The notes: generated by a model not told the origin, from the sequence alone. A stretch of 7,407 nucleotides of DNA from Candidatus Taylorbacteria bacterium RIFCSPLOWO2_01_FULL_45_15b (GCA_001822655.1 MHRX01000030.1:3853-11259), one strand, 5' to 3'. Numbered from the stretch's first letter, positions 1-5,111 are shown. Translations and numbers: made by a program.

Positions 1-164
1 TGCACGGTCTCGTTCTCCTCCTCCTCTGGAATCGGTGACTCGTACTCCAGTTTGTCGGCGGTATTCGAACGATATGAATAATAAAAACCGCCTGCAATCA
101 AAATAAGCGCTAGTATCCCGAGCGTTACCCATAAGCCTTTATTTGGGGCATTTTCTGGTTCCAT
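1..164 (-). CDS. Single-pass membrane protein, N-terminal fragment (runs off left edge)
   Basis: An open frame starts at the ATG at 164-162 and stays open to the window edge, giving 54 complete codons. The peptide begins MEPENAPNKGLWVTLGI. It has a short hydrophilic N-terminus, one hydrophobic segment at about residues 11-29 ending in GGFYYSYR, then a strongly acidic stretch (EYESPIPEEEENE). This suggests a bitopic membrane protein or an uncleaved signal anchor with the bulk of the protein outside the membrane, beyond the window. The positive residues after the segment do not fix the topology. There is no clear Shine-Dalgarno, but an excellent extended -10 lies about 40 nt upstream, which supports a start here. 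The gene follows mnmA on the same strand after 52 nt and probably has its own promoter. I do not recognise the family. Confidence 0.65.
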   Translation of the reverse strand, partial: MEPENAPNKGLWVTLGILALILIAGGFYYSYRSNTADKLEYESPIPEEEENETV

Positions 165-204
165 GATTTTTGGAGACGTGGGTCTCGATTAAATTTATAT
201 ATTC

Positions 205-231
205 ATTATATCAGAGCTATTCAGAATACAA
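205..231 (-). promoter_or_regulatory. Extended -10 promoter for the left-edge membrane protein gene
   Basis: On the minus strand positions 213-205 read TGATATAAT, a perfect extended -10 (TGnTATAAT). A weak -35-like TTGTAT sits at 231-226 with a short 15-nt spacer, so the extended -10 probably carries most of the recognition. The -35-like part lies within the last codons of mnmA. The expected start site near 195-199 would leave a leader of roughly 30-35 nt before the ATG at 164. Confidence 0.5.
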
Positions 232-1338
232 GAGCTTGTCAACAACTCCTCCGCCGACGACGCGGTTTCCTTCATACAATACGAGCGATTGACCAACGGC
301 GATATTCCATTCATGCGAATTGACAGCGACTACCATGCTATCTTTTTTTACCTCCCGCATGGTCAGAGAAATCAATTTTTGGCGGTAGCGAAAACGCCCG
401 CGTAATTTCGCACCAGCGAAAGGCGCAAAAGAGAGCCAGTTCACGCGCTCTACGACCACACTTGCGACTGCTTTATCTTTTGAAGGTGTGTCCGATACGG
501 TAATCGTATTTTTCGAAACATCCTTTGCCACAACGTAGACTGCATTCTGCCGAGGTGTCTTTTCGATGAGAGTAAAACCATGACGCTGACCTATAGTATA
601 AAAAACCGCGCCCTGATGATGCCCGATTATTTTGCCTCCCCCATCTAAGACATCGCCTTTTTTCTTCTTGATAAAATTGGCAAGAAATTCCTTCATATCC
701 ACTTTACCGATAAAGCAGAGACCTTGGCTGTCTTTTTTTTCAGCAGTGGCAAGACTAAATTTTTTTGCAAGTTTCCGCACCTCGATTTTTTTTAAGTGTC
801 CGATCGGAAACAATATATGCGGAAGTTCCGATTGTTTAATCCCCCACAAGAAGTAAGACTGGTCTTTCTCTTCATCACGACCTTTATACAATCCATAATC
901 TTTTTTTTCTAGATTCGAGATTCGAGATTCGCGATTCGTACGCGCGCAGCGCGCGTAATGTCCTGTCGCCACAAAATCAGCTCCCTGCTCTCTCGCCCAT
1001 TTATAAAACGCGCCGAACTTGATTTCCTTGTTGCACATGACATCGGGGTTCGGAGTGCGGCCGGCTTTGTATTCGCGGAGCATATAATCAACGACCTCCT
1101 TTTTATATTCTCTTTCAAGATCAAGCGTTATAAATGGAATATGGAGCTTTGCGGCGACACGCATAGCGTCGAGTCTGTCTTCTTTCCACGTACAATCAAT
1201 GAAATCAGGTTGCCAGACTTTTATAAAAACACCCGTTACCGCAAAACCTTGCTTTTTAAGCAATGCGGCAGACACGGAACTATCGACTCCGCCTGACATG
1301 CCGATGAATACTTTGTTTCCGAATACTTGACTTTTCAC
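217..1338 (-). CDS. mnmA: tRNA-specific 2-thiouridylase MnmA (carries a repeat-derived insertion)
   Basis: MnmA uses ATP and sulfur relayed by a sulfurtransferase to thiolate U34 at the wobble position of tRNA Lys, Glu and Gln in the cytoplasm. The 373-residue length is normal for the family. The PP-loop ATP-binding motif SGGVDSS is at residues 15-21. The two catalytic cysteines are present: C102 in NPDVMCNKEIKF and C208 in DSQGLCFIG. ATGHYAR (124-130) and KDQSYFLW (158-165) are family signatures, and the C-terminal third matches the beta-barrel region, with YTIGQRHG intact. The start is a GTG at 1338-1336; an in-frame TAA at 1350-1348 rules out a longer start, and the ribosome site is weak. 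A roughly ten-residue insertion (CARTNRESRISNLE, 131-144) follows ATGHYAR in a variable loop and is encoded by a heptamer repeat also present in leuS. The gene is divergent from a plus-strand gene only 40 nt away. Confidence 0.96.
   Translation of the reverse strand: MKSQVFGNKVFIGMSGGVDSSVSAALLKKQGFAVTGVFIKVWQPDFIDCTWKEDRLDAMRVAAKLHIPFITLDLEREYKKEVVDYMLREYKAGRTPNPDVMCNKEIKFGAFYKWAREQGADFVATGHYARCARTNRESRISNLEKKDYGLYKGRDEEKDQSYFLWGIKQSELPHILFPIGHLKKIEVRKLAKKFSLATAEKKDSQGLCFIGKVDMKEFLANFIKKKKGDVLDGGGKIIGHHQGAVFYTIGQRHGFTLIEKTPRQNAVYVVAKDVSKNTITVSDTPSKDKAVASVVVERVNWLSFAPFAGAKLRGRFRYRQKLISLTMREVKKDSMVVAVNSHEWNIAVGQSLVLYEGNRVVGGGVVDKLLYSE
912..957. repeat. Heptamer array (4 x 7 nt) plus 19-bp GC palindrome inside mnmA
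   Basis: On the plus strand four tandem heptamers GATTCGA, GATTCGA, GATTCGC, GATTCGT occupy 912-939. They run directly into a perfect GC-rich palindrome at 939-957 (arms TACGCGCGC and GCGCGCGTA around a single A). On the coding strand they encode a segment within CARTNRESRISNLE, inserted after the conserved ATGHYAR. The 28-nt array matches 24 of 28 positions of leuS 7115-7142, with the same strand and codon phase. This is a direct observation; that it is a mobile or expanding element is inference. Confidence 0.85.
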
Positions 1339-1378
1339 TTCACTATGTTATCAAGTACGAAGGAGAACACAAGCAAGT

Positions 1379-1750
1379 ATGAAAGCAAAAAAAATGCAGG
1401 TTAAAAGACGCAGCCTTTCGTGGAAAACGCCATTGCGCAAAGCACTCCAAGATAAATCGGGGTTGAAGGAAGTAAATGAAAAAGATCACAAAATCGCGGT
1501 GAGTGAGATTGAGAGAGGGGTCAAATTTTGCATTAAAAAAGGCCTTAAAATAGTTGGCCCTACGTTGGACAAGTATTTTACATGTCTCATCGCTGTGAGT
1601 GTTTGCTTGCGAGAAATTCAAGATCTCGCGACTTTCACACAGAGAGACGCAGGCTACATCTGTCCGAAGCTGAAATTGGGCGTTTGGGATTTTATCGATC
1701 TCGTGAATGGGGTCGTGCGGCTCACACGGCGAGTACTTATGATAATTTGA
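1379..1750 (+). CDS. Hypothetical protein, possibly the 5' part of a frame-disrupted gene
   Basis: This 123-codon frame starts at ATG 1379, with AAGGAG at 1360-1365 as a possible ribosome site at a long 13-nt spacing. The N-terminal half is lysine-rich (MKAKKMQVKRRSLSWKTPL) and then plausibly helical (KEVNEKDHKIAVSEIERGVKFCIKKG). The C-terminal part after about residue 68 looks less coding-like, while the overlapping frame at 1582-1833 looks better from about 1645 onwards and ends next to a strong plus-strand terminator. The simplest reading is one gene of about 150 residues from 1379 to 1833 with a frame change between 1549 and 1750, caused by sequencing error, mutation or, less likely, programmed slippage. 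I do not recognise the family. Its 5' end is divergent from mnmA; a TTGACT at 1327-1332 might be a -35, but no good -10 is correctly spaced. Confidence 0.4.
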   Translation: MKAKKMQVKRRSLSWKTPLRKALQDKSGLKEVNEKDHKIAVSEIERGVKFCIKKGLKIVGPTLDKYFTCLIAVSVCLREIQDLATFTQRDAGYICPKLKLGVWDFIDLVNGVVRLTRRVLMII

Positions 1751-1833
1751 GGCTATGGGAGATCGTTTACAACCTCCTCTGGCGCCGAGTTGGACAGTTC
1801 TTCAAAGAGAATCCCCAGTACGGGGTTAAGTAA
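1582..1833 (+). CDS. Hypothetical protein, possibly the 3' part of the same frame-disrupted gene
   Basis: The 83-codon frame from ATG 1582 to TAA 1831-1833 lies one frame away (-1) from the 1379-1750 frame and overlaps it. The frame is open back to 1549. Its C-terminal half reads like a real protein: LSEAEIGRLGFYRSREW, then TYDNLRLWEIVYNLLWRRV and FFKENPQYGVK, amphipathic and rich in aromatics. Its stop codon is 17 nt before an intrinsic terminator on the same strand, which is the expected place for the true 3' end of this gene. No Shine-Dalgarno precedes ATG 1582, which argues against independent initiation. No catalytic or binding motif is recognised. Confidence 0.4.
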   Translation: MSHRCECLLARNSRSRDFHTERRRLHLSEAEIGRLGFYRSREWGRAAHTASTYDNLRLWEIVYNLLWRRVGQFFKENPQYGVK

Positions 1834-1850
1834 CTCGGTACAACACAAAT

Positions 1851-1874
1851 AGAGCGGATAGCGCTCTTTTTTTT
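1851..1874 (+). terminator. Intrinsic terminator of the plus-strand gene
   Basis: AGAGCG (1851-1856), a 5-nt loop and CGCTCT (1862-1867) form a perfect 6-bp stem, followed by an uninterrupted run of eight T (1867-1874). It lies 17 nt after the TAA at 1831-1833. It supports plus-strand transcription through 1379-1833 and marks the 1582-1833 frame as the real C-terminus. Confidence 0.8.
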
Positions 1875-2040
1875 ATTATTCGCCCACAAAATTCCCCAAA
1901 GCTCTCTCCTGAATGACGCGAGAAGCTAATGAACCGAGCACCATTTTACCAAATAACAGCTTACTGCACCTCACTGATCTTGCTCGCGAAAAAACCGCCC
2001 GCTTCTCCCCCGGCCTTCTGCTTCGGCAAAAATACGCTTA

Positions 2041-2057
2041 CTGTAATCACATTACAG
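2041..2057. repeat. 17-bp operator-like inverted repeat
   Basis: CTGTAAT and ATTACAG flank a CAC centre, a perfect 7-bp dyad. It has the size and symmetry of a dimeric repressor site, but no promoter or gene next to it gives it a job. Confidence 0.4.
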
Positions 2058-2083
2058 CGCGTCGTATTTTGTTCCGAGCGCTG

Positions 2084-2117
2084 TACGTTATATTCCGCTA
2101 TCGCGGAATATAACGTA
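2084..2117. repeat. Perfect 15-bp inverted repeat with TATC loop
   Basis: The arms TACGTTATATTCCGC (2084-2098) and GCGGAATATAACGTA (2103-2117) are fully complementary around a 4-nt loop. The centre CGCTATCGCG and the TTATATT in the arm resemble the 42-bp palindrome at 2626-2667. No T-tract follows on either strand, so a terminator role is unlikely. Confidence 0.75.
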
Positions 2118-2174
2118 GGTGAAAAATGATTGAAAACATAGAGCGGGTAATAAAAGGTATTAAACCCCAGGGCA

Positions 2175-2209
2175 CCACCCGCCCGTACCGAAGCGGTACT
2201 GGCGGGTGG
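2175..2209. repeat. GC-rich hairpin, 16-bp arms
   Basis: Arms 2175-2190 and 2194-2209 pair at 15 of 16 positions (outer CCACCCGCC with GGCGGGTGG, inner GTACCG with CGGTAC) around AAG. TAAACCC occurs on both sides (2161-2167 and 2212-2218). No T-tract follows on either strand. Confidence 0.7.
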
Positions 2210-2242
2210 CCTAAACCCATATGAGTCGAGGACTCGCTCACA

Positions 2243-2286
2243 CCGCCCCAGCCTACCCCTGCCGCAGGGGGCCTAGGGAGGGGCGG
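2243..2286. repeat. Nested GC-rich hairpin
   Basis: Outer arms CCGCCCC (2243-2249) and GGGGCGG (2280-2286) enclose an inner stem CCCCTG (2256-2261) and CAGGGG (2265-2270) with loop CCG. On the plus strand GGGGTTTT follows at 2285-2292, only a weak terminator-like tail. A smaller dyad GAGTC/GACTC lies just upstream at 2223-2235. Confidence 0.55.
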
Positions 2287-2351
2287 GGTTTTAAACCTTT
2301 TGTTCTCGTCGCTCACTCCCTATAGGCCGACGGCGTCAACCGGGCTAGGCG

Positions 2352-2377
2352 GAAATGAAAATAGGAATTTTCATTTC
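2352..2377. repeat. AT-rich perfect 11-bp inverted repeat
   Basis: GAAATGAAAAT (2352-2362) and ATTTTCATTTC (2367-2377) pair perfectly around AGGA. It is the fifth strong hairpin in about 340 bp. Function unknown. Confidence 0.7.
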
Positions 2378-2405
2378 TCTCGTATCGCTAGACAATAAAA
2401 AAACA

Positions 2406-2431
2406 TAAAAAAGGAGCGCAAATTTTCTCCT
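2406..2431 (-). terminator. Possible minus-strand intrinsic terminator
   Basis: Read on the minus strand, AGGAG (2431-2427), a 10-nt loop and CTCCT (2416-2412) form a 5-bp stem that runs into a T-run (2412-2407). Another T-run (2403-2397 region) follows shortly. The stem is short, so this is tentative. It would end transcripts extending from mltG or from the structured segment at 2465-2560. Confidence 0.4.
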
Positions 2432-2454
2432 GCTTGGACGTACTAAAAAAGACA

Positions 2455-2560
2455 CAAAAAAACAAGGGGTGCGAGACTGTCTTACGGACTTGACTACCGT
2501 ACCCTGCAATCTGACGGTCATGCCGCGCGAGCTTGCTCGCCGCCAGCTTGGTCGGCGGCA
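2455..2560 (-). ncRNA. Candidate structured RNA segment (family not recognised)
   Basis: In about 100 nt there are several compatible stems: GCCGCC/GGCGGC (2539-2544 with 2554-2559), GCGAGC/GCTCGC (2527-2532 with 2535-2540), TACGG/CCGTA (2483-2487 with 2497-2501) and an outer AGGG/CCCT (2465-2468 with 2502-2505). On the minus strand the last stem is followed by TTGTTTTTTT (2464-2455), resembling the end of a terminated transcript. It matches no standard RNA family I can name, and no promoter is evident. It could equally be a decayed repeat or the 3' leader-out of mltG. Confidence 0.2.
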
Positions 2561-2564
2561 GTTG

Positions 2565-2596
2565 ATTGAATTATTGAATTACTTGAATATTGAATG
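2565..2596. repeat. Short octamer array
   Basis: Four consecutive 8-nt units on the plus strand, ATTGAATT, ATTGAATT, ACTTGAAT and ATTGAATG, give a low-complexity tract. It borders the GC-rich structured segment and lies 30 nt from the 42-bp palindrome. Confidence 0.5.
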
Positions 2597-2625
2597 ACGA
2601 ATTTTGAAAATGGTACAGTATTATT

Positions 2626-2667
2626 AACATACAATATAAGACGCTATAGCGTCTTATATTGTATGTT
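2626..2667. repeat. Perfect 42-bp palindrome
   Basis: The sequence is exactly self-complementary over 42 bp, centred between 2646 and 2647 with core ACGCTATAGCGT and ends AACATAC and GTATGTT. On the plus strand it is followed by TTTGTTATTTT, so as RNA it could work as a plus-strand terminator; on the minus strand there is no T-tract. It lies 97 bp beyond the mltG stop codon. Confidence 0.85.
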
Positions 2668-2763
2668 TGTTATTTTGCAGAAAAACGAGTCTGAAGCGGT
2701 TTGGTGATGTGTCGTCTTCTAATTAGAAAAAAAGGGAAAAAATAAAAAAACAAGCGGATTTAA

Positions 2764-3744
2764 TTACAGATATTTCTCTTTGTTCAATTTGTGTTCATCA
2801 AAAGTTTCAGCGTAATACATCACGCCATCATGTCCCGTGAGAAAATAAAAATAATCCGTTTCAATGGGGTTTATTGCGGCATCTATAGAATCTAAACCGG
2901 GATTAGTGATGGGTGTGGGCGGCAGGCCCGCGTATTTGTAGGTGTTATATGGAGAATCAATAGCCAGGTCGTCGTGGGTCAACTCCGCCGAAGTCTTGCC
3001 GTTAATGTAGCGAAAAGAGGCATCAACTTGAAGCGGCATGCCTAGCTTCAGGCGCTTCCACAAAATCCCAGCCACGATTTTGCGCGTTTCAGTGAGCCGA
3101 GCTTCTTCCTCGACTATAGAAGCCATCGTAATAATGTCTTCTAGAGAAACAGTTTTGTTCTCAAGATCGGGGGAAATTTCTTTTATTTTTTCGTCAAAAT
3201 TATCTCTCAAAATTCCGACGAGTTCTTGTGCCGTGGTGATGGATGTTACAAAATACGTATCAGGAAATAAGAAGCCCTCCTCGGCTTTGCCGAAAGCAAT
3301 GAAATCCGCGACATTTATATTGGGTATTTTTTCCTTGATAAGCGCCGCAATCTCCTCCACGCTAGTCCCTTCGGGAATTGTTATTTTTATTGATGGCAAT
3401 CGGTAATCCCCGCGTCGCAGACGCGATGCGATGCCCAACGCCGAGGTGCTGTCGCCAAAATAATACTTCCCGGCTGTTACTGTCTTTTCACCGCGGAAAA
3501 AGACGACATAATGCGTAAAGAAAACCCTTGAACGGATAATATTTTCATTTTTTAGAAGCACCGCCACTTCCTGAAGCGTCGCGGCCTTGGGGACATCAAC
3601 AGTCTTTCCTTTTTCGAAATCGTTTGGCGCCGAAACGAAGATTTTCCACAAAATCAGGACAACCATTAAAAGAGCGAACGCAAGTGCGCTACCAATCCGC
3701 CGTAATCCCTGTTTCGCAGGGCCTCCTTGTTTGTCGGGATGCAT
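2764..3744 (-). CDS. mltG: Endolytic murein transglycosylase MltG (YceG family)
   Basis: MltG cleaves nascent glycan strands at the outer face of the cytoplasmic membrane and is thought to set glycan chain length. The 326-residue protein has a short positively charged N-terminus (KQGLRRIG), one membrane anchor at about 18-38, an N-terminal LysM-like part (about 48-115), and the catalytic YceG domain. Family motifs are intact: EGFLFPDTY (156-164), ASIVEEEA (208-215) holding the catalytic glutamate, GMPLQVDAS (235-243), SPYNTY (264-269), GLPPTPITNPG (273-283). It starts at ATG 3744-3742, 3 nt after the stop of the upstream 407-residue gene and without a clear ribosome site of its own, so translation is probably coupled. 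Presence of mltG implies a peptidoglycan wall in this organism. Confidence 0.95.
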   Translation of the reverse strand: MHPDKQGGPAKQGLRRIGSALAFALLMVVLILWKIFVSAPNDFEKGKTVDVPKAATLQEVAVLLKNENIIRSRVFFTHYVVFFRGEKTVTAGKYYFGDSTSALGIASRLRRGDYRLPSIKITIPEGTSVEEIAALIKEKIPNINVADFIAFGKAEEGFLFPDTYFVTSITTAQELVGILRDNFDEKIKEISPDLENKTVSLEDIITMASIVEEEARLTETRKIVAGILWKRLKLGMPLQVDASFRYINGKTSAELTHDDLAIDSPYNTYKYAGLPPTPITNPGLDSIDAAINPIETDYFYFLTGHDGVMYYAETFDEHKLNKEKYL

Positions 3745-3747
3745 AAA

Positions 3748-4971
3748 TTATATCGGCAGATTGGCCGGCGGTTCCGCTTTTTTTGACATTATTCGCTCAA
3801 ATGTCGGAGTCGATGAGACTTGTCCCGGGAAATGATAAATAGTGGCAAGTTCCTCCGTGTTCAGAATAAAGGGCTTTCCTCGATAATGTTTGTAAGGCGG
3901 ATTAAAAAACGATCTTTTTTTGTACGCGTCGAGCGCTTCGCGCTCTCTGGCATTTCGGCGTATGCGTCTAAAATCCTGCCACGGAAAATCGTAATCAGTA
4001 AATTCTCCGAGTTTAAACCCATTGAAATCGTTTGCACTATACTGACGAAACGCCCCAATGAGACCAGAGATTCTCTTTGATATCTGATTGGCTTCTTTGG
4101 TAGCAAAATATCCGCCTCGAATCATGACTTCAAACGGCCATTTTTGGATACTTCTCTCTATTGCGGCAATTTTTTCCTGCTGTCCTTTGGTCGGGTTTGG
4201 AAATTTCGAATCACCCTGCACCGACGCATCGCGAATCTTCTTTATTTCCGCCATTGCTCCTTCTTTCCAGTCAGACTTCTTTATAATTCTTCCTTCGGAA
4301 AAACCTTCCTTCTTATGCGCCTGAATCATTATCTGAATCCAAACCTGCTCCCCTCGAGTCAGCGAGCCGAGATACTCTATGACCGAGGTGATTGGATCAA
4401 TCTTGAATTCCTCCTTTGGATCTCTGTCGAGTCCGTAATCGATATAGGTTTTTATCGGATACGGATCGGGCGCTATCAACTTATATTGAGTTATCCAAAG
4501 AGGGTGATTCACAGGATCGATGACCATGGAAGTCGTGTAATCCGGCACTTCAAAAATCTCGATGTTGTTGTACTGTGCATAAAGCTGTGCCTCAATCAAA
4601 TTTCTGAATTTCTCCCAAGTCCATATGAAAAAATGCACCTGACCGCCAAACGATGTCATCTCGAGAGAGAACCACGGCCTGACTTTTCCCTTCCAATAAG
4701 TTTCAAAAAAAGTCGCCGACCCCGTTTGATAGAGCGCCGTATAAAATATCTCCATCGCCGCGGGAGATTTTGTGATTTCTTTCGGTAGTTTTATTTCGAG
4801 GAGCACGAACTGCTGCTCGCTTATGTATTCGGTGCGAATGTAGTCGAGCCACAAGTTCCAGAAGACGACAATCAGCAGAATCGGGAGCCAGATCGGGTAC
4901 ACTGAAAGCAGGAGCGTCAATGTTGTGGCGAATAGATCGGCAAATTGAAGATCAAATATAGGGCCGGACAT
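3748..4971 (-). CDS. Membrane protein resembling the N-terminal half of CPR HerA/VirB4-type ATPases
   Basis: The 407 residues start with a hydrophobic region at about 12-43 (one or two membrane passes, with a proline break at 25-30) that ends in WNLWLDYIR; the rest is soluble and mixed alpha/beta. Two stretches resemble what I know from large CPR proteins that carry a HerA/VirB4/VirD4-like ATPase domain: LEIKLPKEITKSPAAME (58-74) and LNTEELATIYHFPG (370-383), the second of which there precedes the ATPase domain. Here the protein ends at SKKAEPPANLPI, just before a Walker A motif would begin. No Walker A or B is present, so it cannot be the motor itself. It may be a stand-alone membrane or adaptor subunit whose ATPase is encoded elsewhere. 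It starts at ATG 4971-4969 without a clear ribosome site. mltG follows after 3 nt, which suggests an envelope role. The family assignment is from memory and moderate. Confidence 0.8.
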   Translation of the reverse strand: MSGPIFDLQFADLFATTLTLLLSVYPIWLPILLIVVFWNLWLDYIRTEYISEQQFVLLEIKLPKEITKSPAAMEIFYTALYQTGSATFFETYWKGKVRPWFSLEMTSFGGQVHFFIWTWEKFRNLIEAQLYAQYNNIEIFEVPDYTTSMVIDPVNHPLWITQYKLIAPDPYPIKTYIDYGLDRDPKEEFKIDPITSVIEYLGSLTRGEQVWIQIMIQAHKKEGFSEGRIIKKSDWKEGAMAEIKKIRDASVQGDSKFPNPTKGQQEKIAAIERSIQKWPFEVMIRGGYFATKEANQISKRISGLIGAFRQYSANDFNGFKLGEFTDYDFPWQDFRRIRRNAREREALDAYKKRSFFNPPYKHYRGKPFILNTEELATIYHFPGQVSSTPTFERIMSKKAEPPANLPI

Positions 4972-5010
4972 TGGAAATATGATACAAGAAAGTATCGGCT
5001 AAATCCATGC

Positions 5011-5049
5011 AAAAGCAAATGCCCCATTCGACATGGCGAACGGGGCATT
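5011..5049 (-). terminator. Terminator-like hairpin after the sigma4/HARE-HTH gene
   Basis: On the minus strand AATGCCCC and GGGGCATT (5049-5042 and 5025-5018) extend inward by GTTCG/CGAAT to a 13-bp stem with one G-U pair, around a 6-nt loop. TGCTTTT follows (5017-5011). The G-U pair becomes an A-C mismatch on the plus strand, so the structure is better as minus-strand RNA. The T-tract is poor, so termination may be partial. It lies about 60 nt after the stop at 5112 and about 45 nt before the next start at 4971. Confidence 0.65.
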
Positions 5050-5080
5050 GCTCTCTACTGTTTAAAAATCTGACTTCCCG

Positions 5081-5110
5081 ACTAACTAACTTCTAACTAA
5101 GCAACTAACT
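5081..5110. repeat. Short imperfect 11-nt tandem repeat (CTAACTAA-type)
   Basis: Three imperfect units of about 11 nt, beginning CTAACTAACTT (5082), CTAACTAAGCA (5093) and ACTAACTGCT (5104), directly follow the stop codon of the sigma4/HARE-HTH gene. On the minus strand they read as TTAGTTAG-rich sequence. No function is evident. Confidence 0.6.
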
Positions 5111-5111
5111 G

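Larger units (their letters stand above)
1875..2763. other. Palindrome-rich intergenic region without a convincing gene
   Basis: About 890 bp lie between the plus-strand terminator and the stop of mltG. I find no gene with a credible start, ribosome site and recognisable product, and no tRNA, tmRNA, RNase P or SRP RNA signature. The region contains at least seven inverted repeats (2041-2057, 2084-2117, 2175-2209, 2223-2235, 2243-2286, 2352-2377, 2626-2667), an A-rich stretch (2392-2466), a compact GC-rich multi-stem segment (2465-2560) and a short octamer array (2565-2596). Base composition changes abruptly: 2165-2290 and 2521-2560 are much richer in GC than their flanks. In such a gene-dense sequence this resembles an insertion site or decay zone. 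Confidence 0.7.

Noticed and set aside
237..242. TTGACA (minus strand) as the -35 for the left-edge gene
   Set aside because: It is a perfect match, but 26 nt from the TATAAT, too far to act with it.
2041..2057. LexA-like site (CTGT ... ACAG)
   Set aside because: The gap between CTGT and ACAG is 9 nt, not the 8 of the E. coli LexA box, and no SOS gene or promoter adjoins it. Kept only as a generic dyad.
1913..2129. Two overlapping plus-strand frames of 66 codons
   Set aside because: No ribosome site, overlapping each other and a large hairpin, and no protein-like composition. They are antisense to a minus frame that looks somewhat more coding-like.
2098..2316. Minus-strand frame of 72 codons
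   Set aside because: Its proline- and glycine-rich translation comes from the GC-rich hairpins. It has no recognisable domain.
2469..2597. Small plus-strand frame starting at GTG 2469 (42 residues, ending in QLIELLNYLNIE)
   Set aside because: AAGG directly abuts the start with no proper spacing, the frame lies across hairpins and the octamer array, and there is no recognisable product.
1339..2763. tRNA, tmRNA, RNase P RNA or SRP RNA gene
   Set aside because: I looked on both strands for a T-loop consensus and the signature core sequences of these RNAs and found none.
4144..4788. Long 214-codon plus-strand open frame
   Set aside because: It lies wholly antisense to the 407-residue membrane protein, whose frame has recognisable motifs and a coupled neighbour. 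The plus translation is rich in Arg, Ser, Leu and His, typical of an antisense frame.
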